Source: Chitinophagaceae bacterium
Lineage (GTDB): Bacteria; Bacteroidota; Bacteroidia; Chitinophagales; Chitinophagaceae
Assembly (NCBI GenBank): GCA_947481355.1
Contig: CANKGM010000018.1
Location: 1 to 16,997, forward strand
Reading direction: 5' to 3'
Length of the DNA: 16,997 nucleotides
Shown here piece after piece: positions 7,097 to 14,484 of the stretch. The notes beneath the pieces were generated by a model, which was given only the letters and a program-made list of their open reading frames with translations, did not search any database and was not told where the DNA came from. Position 1 is the first letter of the stretch. Every line of letters begins with the position of its first letter. The position numbers and the translations under genes were made by a program.

Positions 7097-8581
7097 CTAG
7101 CTAACCTCACTTTTTCTAATTAACTCAGCTACTATTTTTGCTCCTTTTAAGCAAAGAGGAATACCTCCGCCTGGATGAACGCTTCCACCTGCAAAATAAA
7201 GTCCATTAATATGAGACGAAAAATTGGCATGCCTCAAAAAAGCAGACCATATCGAATTTGAGCTTGTTCCATATAATGAACCCTGGAATGAATCTGTTCT
7301 CTGTTGAATCCCAGAGGGGGTAAGAATTTCCTCCACCTCGATATAGTCGTTCAACTCTACATTCAACATTCGGTTTAATTTTTTCATGACTGATGCTCTT
7401 ATCTCATCGATTTGAGTTTCTGAATACTTAACTTCAGATGCTGGTGCATTCACCATAACGAACCAATTCTCCTTTCCTTCGGGAGCATGCCCAGATTCCA
7501 TCTTAGAAGTAATATTGATATATATTGTTGGATCAATATAGTAGCGTTTCATAGCAAATAGATGACTGAATTCAGATTCATAATCTGCACTAAAAAAAAT
7601 ATTATGCAAGTGCAAATCAGGAAATGTTTTTTTTAACCCCCAATAAAAAATCAATGCGCTACTACTTCGTTCATGTTGTAGCACTTTATCTGCTGCACGT
7701 TTATCTTTGATGAGATTTTTGTAGGTATAATAAGCATCGACATTGCTCACTACAATATCTGCTTTATTAAATTCTCCTCCTGACAATATCCCTTTCACTG
7801 TGCCTCCTTCTATTATAATCTCTTCAACACCTTTTTCGAGATTAAATTTCACTCCTTTAGTTCGAGCTAGCATAGTTAACGCATTAGGAATAGAAATCAT
7901 TCCACCAAGAGGATAAAAGGTTCCTTCATTTTGCTCAAGATGTGGTATTAAACTTAACATGCCTGGAGCCTTGTATGGATTACTACCATTGTATGTTGCA
8001 AATCGATTGAAAATTTGTACGGCCTCAGGTGTGGCAAACCTTTTTCGATTGAACTTATCTAACGTATTGAATAAATAAGATAGTTTAATGGTTTTCAATG
8101 CTATCAAAACCCTAGGGTGAAACCAAGTAGAAAAACGATGAAGTGAAAAGTTTAAAAAAATACTTCCGACTTTCTCATAAACACGCTCAGCGTTTTTTAA
8201 ATACCGAATTATATTATGAGCAGGCTCTCCAGTCTTTTGATTCATTTCAGCTGCAAAATCCTCAGGATTTGTAAAAGCACTAATTCGTTTACCGTTTTCA
8301 AAGTGGTACTTACACGCGATATCAACTTTAGAGTATTGGAAATATTCGTCAATAGGCTCTTTAGCAAAAGCAAACAGTTCCTCGACATTAATTGGTTGAG
8401 TAAAGAGTGAAGGACCTGCATCAAACTTGAATCCTTGCTTTTCAATTAAATACATCTTTCCACCGGCAACATCATTTTTCTCAAAAACTTCCACATCATA
8501 CCCCATGACTGCCAGCCGTATTGAAGTGGCAATGCCAGCAATACCGGCACCAATGATGATAACTTTTTTATTCCGTATCAT
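7097..8581 (-). CDS. crtD: CrtI-family carotenoid desaturase, probably CrtD (1-hydroxycarotenoid 3,4-desaturase)
   Basis: FAD-dependent carotenoid desaturase of 494 residues. The N-terminal dinucleotide-binding fold is GAGIAG (G11, G13, G16), followed by the family VFEKN and AGGKM. The C-terminal hallmark of the CrtI family, FAGGSVHPGGGIPLCLKGAK, is near residues 463-482. Two considerations favour CrtD over phytoene desaturase: the FDAGPSLFTQP segment near residues 53-63, and the neighbouring CruF-like hydratase whose 1'-hydroxylated product is the CrtD substrate. A CrtI next to crtB would be the usual arrangement for phytoene desaturation, and no crtB is present. The start overlaps the idi stop by 14 nt. 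Family confidence is about 0.97; the CrtD assignment about 0.65. Confidence 0.85.
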   Translation of the reverse strand: MIRNKKVIIIGAGIAGIATSIRLAVMGYDVEVFEKNDVAGGKMYLIEKQGFKFDAGPSLFTQPINVEELFAFAKEPIDEYFQYSKVDIACKYHFENGKRISAFTNPEDFAAEMNQKTGEPAHNIIRYLKNAERVYEKVGSIFLNFSLHRFSTWFHPRVLIALKTIKLSYLFNTLDKFNRKRFATPEAVQIFNRFATYNGSNPYKAPGMLSLIPHLEQNEGTFYPLGGMISIPNALTMLARTKGVKFNLEKGVEEIIIEGGTVKGILSGGEFNKADIVVSNVDAYYTYKNLIKDKRAADKVLQHERSSSALIFYWGLKKTFPDLHLHNIFFSADYESEFSHLFAMKRYYIDPTIYINITSKMESGHAPEGKENWFVMVNAPASEVKYSETQIDEIRASVMKKLNRMLNVELNDYIEVEEILTPSGIQQRTDSFQGSLYGTSSNSIWSAFLRHANFSSHINGLYFAGGSVHPGGGIPLCLKGAKIVAELIRKSEVS

Positions 8582-9119
8582 TTACGTTATTGCCTTTTTC
8601 AAGAAAATCATATAACATAGGAAATGCAATATGAAACCAAGCGGTATATTTTTTGGGGTGACTCATTAATTCATTTTTAATGTCATGCATAGTTCTAAAA
8701 CAATAATCTCCTACCTCATCTGGATTAATCTCTACTAATCCATCATAATGACCTATGAGTACATGATCATATTCATATTCAGTTAAATCATTATCCAATG
8801 CAGCCTTGTAAATAAAATGAAAAATAGGTTTCACATCAGTTGTGAATCCCATCTCTTGAAAAAGTCTTCGCTTGGCTGCATCAACAATTGTTTCACTTGG
8901 ATATGGGTGACTACAGCAACTATTTGTCCATAAACCCCCACTATGGTATTTACCCAATGCCCTTCTTTGCAACATCATTTCACCTTGGGAGTTAAAAATA
9001 AATACACTGAATGCTCTATGTAGTAACGCCTTACGGTGTACTTCCATTTTCTCCATCAACCCAACCTCTTTGTCTTGCTCATCCACCAATACAATCAGTT
9101 CTTCATTAGTATGACTCAT
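8568..9119 (-). CDS. idi: Isopentenyl-diphosphate delta-isomerase, type I
   Basis: Interconverts isopentenyl and dimethylallyl diphosphate, supplying the starter unit for carotenoid, quinone and undecaprenyl chains. It has 183 residues, as in E. coli Idi. Catalytic C69 lies in TNSCCSHP (65-72), the equivalent of TNSVCGHP, with H71 nearby. The Nudix helix AAKRRLFQEMGF is at 81-92. The metal/catalytic glutamates E114 and E116 lie in EYEYD and have the same numbers as in E. coli. It starts 9 nt after the peroxidase stop, and its end overlaps the desaturase start by 14 nt, tying precursor supply to carotenoid modification in one transcript. Confidence 0.96.
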   Translation of the reverse strand: MSHTNEELIVLVDEQDKEVGLMEKMEVHRKALLHRAFSVFIFNSQGEMMLQRRALGKYHSGGLWTNSCCSHPYPSETIVDAAKRRLFQEMGFTTDVKPIFHFIYKAALDNDLTEYEYDHVLIGHYDGLVEINPDEVGDYCFRTMHDIKNELMSHPKKYTAWFHIAFPMLYDFLEKGNNVNDTE

Positions 9120-9128
9120 AAGAATCTA

Positions 9129-9830
9129 TTATAAAGATTTGGCTAAGGCATTTACAATATCGCTACCTAATGGACTCACCCCAGGATCAAAATAACCAGT
9201 TAGTCTTCCCTCTTCATCAATGATGTACTTTGAAAAATTCCAGGCAGGCGCTTCTTTGTTCCATCCATTTTGATCAGGACTTGACAGCCACTTATAAAGA
9301 GAATGTTGCTCATTTCCTTTAATCACAGAACTCTTCATGGCAATAGGAAAAGAAACGCCATAGTTTTTTTTACAGAATGCAGCAATGTCTTGATCACTTC
9401 CCTTTTCTTGTTTTTTAAAGTCATTTGCAGGGAATCCGATTATCATGATTTTTCCTTTTTGTTGATCATATAAAGACTGTAGCTCTTCATATTGTCCGGT
9501 ATATCCACAATCACTTGCTGTGTTTACTATTAATATTTTTTTTCCTTCCCACTGCTTAAGCGTTATGGTATCTCCACTATTCAAGATTATTGGAATTTCA
9601 TAAATTGAAGTATGTGGTTGTTCTACTGCTGTTGAAATAATTTTTCTATTGTTGACTCCAAAAAAACGAGTAACCTTAGTCAATACAGGATAAAATGCCT
9701 TGAGCATAGTTTGCCTTGAACTCATATTTCTAGTTTGTGTTTTCGAAGAAGTTGAACAACCGCAACCATACATGATGATAAATACAATGCCTAGTAGAAT
9801 TACACTAAGTGTCGCTATTCGCTTACGCAT
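9129..9830 (-). CDS. Glutathione peroxidase-family thiol peroxidase, membrane-anchored
   Basis: Reduces H2O2 or lipid hydroperoxides, probably with thioredoxin rather than glutathione. Of 233 residues, 1-25 form a signal/anchor (RKRIATLSVILLGIVFIIM) ending in YGCGCS, which may be a lipoprotein cysteine though the lipobox is poor. A linker of about 50 residues follows, then the GPx domain from about 76. Peroxidatic C108 is in NTASDCGYTGQYEEL. C153 in FCKKNYGVSFP matches the resolving cysteine of 2-Cys GPx-type enzymes. W197-N198 (WNF) complete the active site. The usual GFPCNQF reads GFPANDF (132-138), so the tetrad glutamine is replaced by D137. It begins 1 nt after the aldehyde dehydrogenase stop and precedes idi by 9 nt. 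An envelope location would suit protection of membrane lipids and carotenoids. Confidence 0.92.
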   Translation of the reverse strand: MRKRIATLSVILLGIVFIIMYGCGCSTSSKTQTRNMSSRQTMLKAFYPVLTKVTRFFGVNNRKIISTAVEQPHTSIYEIPIILNSGDTITLKQWEGKKILIVNTASDCGYTGQYEELQSLYDQQKGKIMIIGFPANDFKKQEKGSDQDIAAFCKKNYGVSFPIAMKSSVIKGNEQHSLYKWLSSPDQNGWNKEAPAWNFSKYIIDEEGRLTGYFDPGVSPLGSDIVNALAKSL

Positions 9831-9831
9831 A

Positions 9832-11235
9832 TCAGGTTATTTTAAAAATAGTTTTTAATAGCTTCACTTTATTACCAAAAGGAGCGTACCATATTGGCAC
9901 GTCAAACCAGGACTTTGAATGCATAACAGCTTTGGGGCGTGTAAAATTTTCGAATCCATATTTTCCATGATACTGTCCAGTTCCACTTGGCCCAACACCT
10001 CCAAAAGGAAGATTAGGATTACCCAGATGGATTAACCCGTTATTGATACAACATCCACCAAACCGAAGTCTGGATATATAAAAATCAGAAACCTTCTTTT
10101 CGTCAGCATAGATATACAATGACAACGGAAACGGATTTTTTTCAACCCAGTCTACAACTTCATCTTGATTTTCATATGAAACTATAGGCAAAATTGGACC
10201 AAAAATTTCTTCTGTCATAACATGATCTTGAATAGAAACTTGATCAAGTATAGTTGGCTCAATGTAGAGATCATGCTCACTATGTGTACCGCCAGAAATG
10301 ATTTTACCATCTTTCAAAAAAGAAATCAATTTTTGAAACCGCTTTGCGTTTATGATTCTTCCATAGTCAGGACTTTTCGAAGGATCAGTACCAACCATAT
10401 TTTTAAAATTCAACTTTAGCTTTTCAATCAACTCATGTTTTATACTACTATGCACCAATACATAATCAGGAGCAACACATGTTTGACCTGCATTCATGAG
10501 TTTACTCCATGCAATTTTTTTTGCAGCATAATCGATGTTTGCAGAGGCATCAACAATACATGGACTTTTACCTCCAAGCTCCAATGTAACGGGAGTAAGC
10601 TTTTTAGCAGCTAGTTCCATTATTTTTTGTCCAACCGATGTACTTCCAGTAAAAAAGATATGATCAAATCTAAATCCTTCGAGAAGCGAAGGGATAACTT
10701 CAGCACCAACACCTTGAACAACTGCAATATACTTGGCTTCAAAATTGGTTGAAATAATATGGTCAATCAGCGTCGCAGTATGAGCTGCCTCTTCTGATGG
10801 TTTTAAAATAATAGTATTACCCCCTGCAATGGCACTAATCAAGGGTGCAAACAATAATAAAAATGGATAGTTCCATGGGCCAATGATCAATACAGTTCCA
10901 AGTGGATCACGATAAATTTTACTTGAAGAAGGAAAAAACATGAGCGGGGTAGAAACCGATTGAGGAGCAGACCATTTCTTTAAATTAGAAATAGCAAAGT
11001 CAAGCTCCTTTAATACTTGCCCAACTTCTGACCCAAATGCTTCAAATGAAGATTTATGCAAATCTTTAAATAAAGCCGTTTCAATTTCTTGTTCATTAGC
11101 CAGAATGATGGACCTTAATTTCTTTAACTGTTCAACCCTAAATGACAATGCTCGAGTGCGGCCCTCATCAAAATATTGTTTTTGATGTTGACAAGTCTGA
11201 ACAAAATCGGGATGAGTACCAAGAGCGATTTGCAT
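9832..11235 (-). CDS. Aldehyde dehydrogenase, class 3-like (fatty or lipid aldehyde type)
   Basis: NAD(P)-dependent oxidation of an aldehyde to the acid. At 467 residues it has the shorter class 3 length, without the N-terminal extension of 490-500 residue ALDHs. Visible active-site residues are N122 in GPWNYP, K145 in LKPSE, the FTGSTSVG turn at 195-202, general base E219 in LELGGKSP and nucleophile C253 in NAGQTC. The C-terminal NNGLIHLGNPNLPFGGVGPSG is typical of fatty aldehyde/coniferyl aldehyde dehydrogenases. It is the first gene of the cluster; the peroxidase follows after 1 nt. Substrate is unknown: lipid-peroxidation aldehydes (with the peroxidase) or a carotenoid aldehyde are both reasonable from context. 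No exact TAnnTTTG is seen in the 70 nt upstream. Confidence 0.95.
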   Translation of the reverse strand: MQIALGTHPDFVQTCQHQKQYFDEGRTRALSFRVEQLKKLRSIILANEQEIETALFKDLHKSSFEAFGSEVGQVLKELDFAISNLKKWSAPQSVSTPLMFFPSSSKIYRDPLGTVLIIGPWNYPFLLLFAPLISAIAGGNTIILKPSEEAAHTATLIDHIISTNFEAKYIAVVQGVGAEVIPSLLEGFRFDHIFFTGSTSVGQKIMELAAKKLTPVTLELGGKSPCIVDASANIDYAAKKIAWSKLMNAGQTCVAPDYVLVHSSIKHELIEKLKLNFKNMVGTDPSKSPDYGRIINAKRFQKLISFLKDGKIISGGTHSEHDLYIEPTILDQVSIQDHVMTEEIFGPILPIVSYENQDEVVDWVEKNPFPLSLYIYADEKKVSDFYISRLRFGGCCINNGLIHLGNPNLPFGGVGPSGTGQYHGKYGFENFTRPKAVMHSKSWFDVPIWYAPFGNKVKLLKTIFKIT

Positions 11236-11305
11236 ATGAATTCACTTAAATCAAGTAATAAACGAACAATATATAGGAAAGATAGTTCATTTATGCCCTG
11301 AAAAA

Positions 11306-11339
11306 AAGAGGGGGAGCCTGCTAGTAGGCTCCCCCTCTT
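11306..11339 (-). terminator. Strong Rho-independent terminator
   Basis: A perfect 14-bp stem, AAGAGGGGGAGCCT with AGGCTCCCCCTCTT, closes a GCTAGT loop. Read on the minus strand it runs into a seven-T tract (complement of 11301-11307). It lies 19 nt after the stop of the outer-membrane protein gene at 11359 and separates it from the aldehyde dehydrogenase operon. Confidence 0.93.
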
Positions 11340-11358
11340 CAATAAATATTCTAAACAA

Positions 11359-12456
11359 TCAGAATTTCAATACTGCACCGACGTTAACCAAATAATCTGC
11401 AAAGGCTGCGTCCCCACGGTAGTATGTATTTGTCTTTTGAGATCTTATTTTATCTGGAACACTCTGTGTCCTATTACGTTGTATAGCAACAGGTAAATTG
11501 ACGAAATAAGTGATCTTCTTTTGAGTCAAACTAATACCTGGTTCTACAGAAAGGACATACCCAGGACGTCTAAAACCATTACTTCCACCGATCAGATCTT
11601 GAGAAGGCAAACCCTCTTTACGTAGCCCTAAATTAGCTGCGAAATGCTTTACCATATAGCTAAGTCCAAACCGATACATATATTGATCAGCCACACTCAT
11701 CACATTACTGCCGTATGCAATACTAGCTGGTGTAACGGCACTACCTCTTCCAGTTGTAACACCATTCTGTTCTCTAGGATTAGAAAGAAAAAAGAACCCT
11801 CCATAGGCTGATAGTTTCTGAGAAAATGCATAAAAAGTACTTAACTCAAGCGTAATCCCAGTGCCGCCATCTCCCAATTGAATGGACTGATCAACCGGAC
11901 CAAGCACTTTAGTAGTGTCATTCTTAATAAAATAATCTTGATATTGATAATCTCCTGTTGGTAATTTAAGCCCTAAGCCAACCTGTGCATTCCACCTAGG
12001 CATATTACCTGGGTCTCTCAACCAATAATAAGTGGCTACCCTAACATCGCCCAATCCAAAAGAATGGGTAGAATGCCTAGCTGATTGACCTGCAGCATTG
12101 CCTCCATGTTCATACAACGAAGAACGGGCATTACTTAAAATTGGTAAATTAACACCAAACGAAAAACGTCTGCTTAGGTTTTTTTGTAAAAACAAATCAG
12201 TGCTAAAGCTATGATTAATCACCTCGGTTTCATTCTCAACACGTTCCTTCTGTTCAACCATACCAACAAAATGCTTGTATGATTTAAAATATCTGGTATT
12301 CACTGTAAGAGACCAAGAAGAAGAATCTGCCGCTTCGTGTGGGTTAAGACATGAAACTCCACCAATACCACGAATTGCTACACATCCCTGCGCTGATGCA
12401 TTCAACTGAAACAATGTTGATACAGCTATAAAAAATACGATTATATAAATTTTCAT
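11359..12456 (-). CDS. Outer-membrane beta-barrel protein, transporter-like
   Basis: A 365-residue exported protein. A clean signal peptide (about 1-22, ending LNASAQ) precedes GCVAIRGIGGVSC, whose two cysteines may form a disulfide. The rest alternates short amphipathic strands and polar loops and ends in the outer-membrane signature VGAVLKF with C-terminal Phe. Segments such as FGLGDVRVATYYW and GLGLKLPTGDYQYQD resemble the MetA-pathway phenol degradation/transporter barrel family (PF13557); this is recollection, not a search. Function and cargo are unknown. It has its own strong terminator and a 140-nt leader region. The next gene upstream (12597-13163) is another envelope protein on the same strand and may be a partner. 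Confidence 0.8.
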   Translation of the reverse strand: MKIYIIVFFIAVSTLFQLNASAQGCVAIRGIGGVSCLNPHEAADSSSWSLTVNTRYFKSYKHFVGMVEQKERVENETEVINHSFSTDLFLQKNLSRRFSFGVNLPILSNARSSLYEHGGNAAGQSARHSTHSFGLGDVRVATYYWLRDPGNMPRWNAQVGLGLKLPTGDYQYQDYFIKNDTTKVLGPVDQSIQLGDGGTGITLELSTFYAFSQKLSAYGGFFFLSNPREQNGVTTGRGSAVTPASIAYGSNVMSVADQYMYRFGLSYMVKHFAANLGLRKEGLPSQDLIGGSNGFRRPGYVLSVEPGISLTQKKITYFVNLPVAIQRNRTQSVPDKIRSQKTNTYYRGDAAFADYLVNVGAVLKF

Positions 12457-12515
12457 ATACTTGAATTTTAAAAGTGATTCTAACTGCTATAATTTAAAAC
12501 TTAAAAAAGATCGCA

Positions 12516-12574
12516 TAATCTAGACTAGCGCATAAAAAATTCGACAGAAGTGAATACTATGCTGAGCTAGATTA
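12516..12574 (-). other. Imperfect inverted repeat in the leader of the barrel-protein gene
   Basis: TAATCTAG (12516-12523) pairs with CTAGATTA (12567-12574). After a small bulge, CT pairs with AG (12525-12526 with 12565-12566), and GCATA (12530-12534) pairs with TATGC (12558-12562). The result is a bulged stem with a loop of about 23 nt. It could act as a weak terminator for the upstream gene or as a structured 5' leader; there is no T-run to favour termination. Confidence 0.35.
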
Positions 12575-12577
12575 AAG

Positions 12578-12605
12578 CAAAAATAAATTCCCTGAATTAG
12601 GCAAA
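12578..12605 (-). promoter_or_regulatory. Candidate promoter for the barrel-protein gene
   Basis: On the minus strand TATTTTTG (12585-12578) matches TAnnTTTG exactly. A TTTG at 12605-12602 lies 16 bp upstream, slightly short of the usual -33 spacing, inside the end of the preceding gene. It would give a leader of about 115 nt containing the inverted repeat at 12516-12574. Confidence 0.35.
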
Positions 12606-13163
12606 TGCTAGATATGGAGGACGCTCGGGAACCTCTTCAGAACGCTGAAGGATTGAAGCAGTATGATGCTGGTAAGCAAGTGAAGTATTGTTAAATACCG
12701 TCTGTATTGATTGGAAATCCTGCACAGAAGGATACTCCGTAAAAAATATCTTAGAAAGTTTAGCAAGTGGTGAAGGGGCCTCATGCTTTTCTTGACTTCC
12801 TTGGAGATCATTGACAAGGGCATAAAAAACATTACCTGCATCAATAATATTCATTTTATCCTTATTGGGGATACAAAGGAATGACATAGAATCATTAACC
12901 AACTTACGCTTTACATAATTATAATGTACTCCACTTATAACCACCTCTCCATCATAACGCTGATAGCTATCCCAGTTTGATTGATATGGGAGACTGATTG
13001 GAACCTTTATCTCGATTAATTCTGACTCATTGTATGAATGATTATTAAGCTTTTCAATGAAATGGCTGCTTGACTTTTCTTCAAAATGCTTGAATAAAAG
13101 CTGATAGCCCCCCATATTAAATAGCTGAAGGCCCAATAAAATTATCGCAATACCTTTTTTCAT
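12597..13163 (-). CDS. Membrane-anchored envelope protein of unknown function
   Basis: Not recognised by name. Of 188 residues, an N-terminal hydrophobic segment (about 4-20) forms a signal anchor, and the remainder is hydrophilic and presumably periplasmic. Visible features are a LIEIKVPISLPY strand, the YDGEVVISGVHYNYVKRKL region, a single cysteine (FLCIPNK) and a proline-rich tail ending PERPPYLAFA. Proteins of this layout are common in Bacteroidota near outer-membrane proteins, from memory. A gap of 140 nt separates it from the barrel-protein gene downstream, and 60 nt from ridA upstream. ATG at 13163 is preferred; an exact -7 element lies immediately upstream. Confidence 0.75.
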   Translation of the reverse strand: MKKGIAIILLGLQLFNMGGYQLLFKHFEEKSSSHFIEKLNNHSYNESELIEIKVPISLPYQSNWDSYQRYDGEVVISGVHYNYVKRKLVNDSMSFLCIPNKDKMNIIDAGNVFYALVNDLQGSQEKHEAPSPLAKLSKIFFTEYPSVQDFQSIQTVFNNTSLAYQHHTASILQRSEEVPERPPYLAFA

Positions 13164-13171
13164 TACTAAAC

Positions 13172-13179
13172 CAAATATA
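13172..13179 (-). promoter_or_regulatory. Candidate -7 element upstream of the 12597-13163 gene
   Basis: On the minus strand TATATTTG matches TAnnTTTG exactly, 8 nt from the ATG, implying a very short or absent leader. No TTG is found at normal -33 spacing, and the gene may instead be transcribed from ridA. Confidence 0.33.
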
Positions 13180-13223
13180 GGAAAAAAGATAATAATTGAT
13201 TTCTTGAAGCCAAATCTGTTTAA

Positions 13224-13607
13224 CTAAGGAGCAATAGCAATCATACTAATCTCAACATTAACACCTTTTGGCAACCCTTTGACCGCAACCGTTTCCCTAG
13301 CTGGAAAATCCCCAGTTAAATAGGATGCATAGATTTCGTTCACTTGTGCAAACAATGACATATCCGTTAAAAAAATAGTGGTCTTCACGGCTGCCGAAAA
13401 ATCTATTTTCGCTTCAGTCAATATAGCTGATAAATTTTTCATCACCTGATGAGTTTCCTCCTCAATGCTAGTTGCTTCAACATTACCACTTATTGGATTG
13501 ATAGCCACCTGGCCTGAAATAAACAAAAAACCTCCAGCCTTAACCGACTGATTATATGGTCCAATAGGAGCTGGAGCTAACGAAGTATTGATAATTTGCT
13601 TTGACAT
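13224..13607 (-). CDS. ridA: RidA family enamine/imine deaminase
   Basis: Cytoplasmic enzyme that hydrolyses reactive 2-aminoacrylate and related imines released by PLP enzymes, protecting PLP-dependent proteins. It has 127 residues, standard for the trimeric family. Landmarks are APAPIGPYNQSV (11-22), SGQV (31-34), carboxylate-binding R104 in FPARETV, and E119 in VNVEISMIA. All RidA-subfamily catalytic positions are present, so an active deaminase is expected. It is divergent from tsaB, sharing an 84-nt intergenic region. Confidence 0.96.
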   Translation of the reverse strand: MSKQIINTSLAPAPIGPYNQSVKAGGFLFISGQVAINPISGNVEATSIEEETHQVMKNLSAILTEAKIDFSAAVKTTIFLTDMSLFAQVNEIYASYLTGDFPARETVAVKGLPKGVNVEISMIAIAP

Positions 13608-13612
13608 AAATC

Positions 13613-13620
13613 TAAATTTG
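13613..13620 (+). promoter_or_regulatory. Candidate upstream -7 element for tsaB
   Basis: TAAATTTG matches TAnnTTTG exactly, with a TTG at 13588-13590 at 22-bp spacing, inside ridA. It would give a leader of about 65 nt for tsaB. It is the weaker of two candidates only because of distance. Confidence 0.35.
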
Positions 13621-13656
13621 TTTAATAAACACGAAGATAATTGCTTTATGTCAACC

Positions 13657-13664
13657 TATTTTTG
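13657..13664 (+). promoter_or_regulatory. Candidate -7 element for tsaB
   Basis: TATTTTTG matches TAnnTTTG exactly, 27 nt before the tsaB ATG at 13692, a typical distance for a Bacteroidota promoter. No -33 TTG is found at standard spacing. Confidence 0.42.
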
Positions 13665-13691
13665 CTAGGGCCAAATAACTGGTCTGCAAGA

Positions 13692-14363
13692 ATGAAAGAC
13701 ATATACATACTTCAAATTAATACAGCGTTCAGTACAGCCAGCATTGGAATAGCTAAAAATGGTGTGCTTTTAGTCGAATCAATCAATCCAGACCAGCATG
13801 ACCATGCGGCCTTCATTCAACCTGAGATACAAAACTTATGCAATAAACTTGAAATCACACTTAACAAACTAGCTGCTATTGCAGTAATTAATGGCCCAGG
13901 CTCCTATACAGGGCTACGGGTTGGTCTTTCGACTGCAAAAGGTATTTGCTATGCGTTAAACATTCCACTTATTTGTATCAATACATTAACCTGGATGGCT
14001 GAAGCTCACCTTGAGGATGAATCAACCTTAATTGTACCAATGATAGATGCGCGAAGAGATGAAGTCTTCATGGCAGTTTTTGACAACAAAGGGCACGCAA
14101 TATCAGCTCCAACTGCGCTAAAACTAACCGAAAACAGCTTTGAAACAGAGTTAGATAACAAAATTGTTACTTTTATCGGTGATGGATCCGCTAAATGGAA
14201 AATTATCTGCAAACACCTACATGCAGCATTCCCCAAATCAACATACAATGCCCATCATTTGGCCAAACTCGCTTTTACATATTTTACAAAAAAAGAGTTT
14301 GCACACTTAGCCTTTAGCGAACCCTTTTATGTGAAAGACTTTTACTCTACCCAAAAACAATAA
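13692..14363 (+). CDS. tsaB: tRNA threonylcarbamoyladenosine biosynthesis protein TsaB
   Basis: Non-catalytic partner of TsaD in the TsaBDE complex that installs t6A at position 37 of ANN-decoding tRNAs; essential in many bacteria. It has 223 residues of the ASKHA fold, with an N-terminal ILQINTA strand and the family motif NGPGSYTGLRVG at 67-78. The frame is open back to 13641, but ATG at 13692 (MKDIYILQINTA) gives the standard TsaB N-terminus and fits the promoter candidate just upstream. ORFs upstream of it add nothing conserved. The ArsR-type gene follows after 121 nt on the same strand. Confidence 0.93.
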   Translation: MKDIYILQINTAFSTASIGIAKNGVLLVESINPDQHDHAAFIQPEIQNLCNKLEITLNKLAAIAVINGPGSYTGLRVGLSTAKGICYALNIPLICINTLTWMAEAHLEDESTLIVPMIDARRDEVFMAVFDNKGHAISAPTALKLTENSFETELDNKIVTFIGDGSAKWKIICKHLHAAFPKSTYNAHHLAKLAFTYFTKKEFAHLAFSEPFYVKDFYSTQKQ

Positions 14364-14447
14364 GTCCAAGCGGATGATTTCAGCTTTTAACTAATTGATA
14401 TCTAAAAATATAACTCAAAAAGTTGTTGAAAATCTATTATTAAGTAT

Positions 14448-14462
14448 ATTAGTACTGCTAAT
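14448..14462 (+). promoter_or_regulatory. Candidate operator upstream of the arsR-type gene
   Basis: A 15-bp dyad, ATTAG-TACTG-CTAAT, has perfect 5-bp arms and one further symmetric pair inside. It ends 22 nt before the regulator ATG, a usual place for an ArsR autoregulatory site. No TAnnTTTG was found between tsaB and this gene, so its promoter is unidentified. Confidence 0.3.
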
Positions 14463-14484
14463 CACACCAAACCAAAACACCAAC

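Noticed and set aside
7045..7110. GTG start extending the CruF-like protein by 22 residues
   Set aside because: The extension is hydrophilic, overlaps the desaturase, and places the first helix unusually far in; the ATG at 7044 is better.
13641..13691. Upstream TTG start for tsaB
   Set aside because: It would include the -7 promoter candidate; the TsaB family begins at the ATG at 13692.
14395..14484. TTG start giving the ArsR-type protein a hydrophobic N-terminus
   Set aside because: The added 30 residues look like translated intergenic sequence and include the candidate operator; the ATG at 14485 fits the family length.
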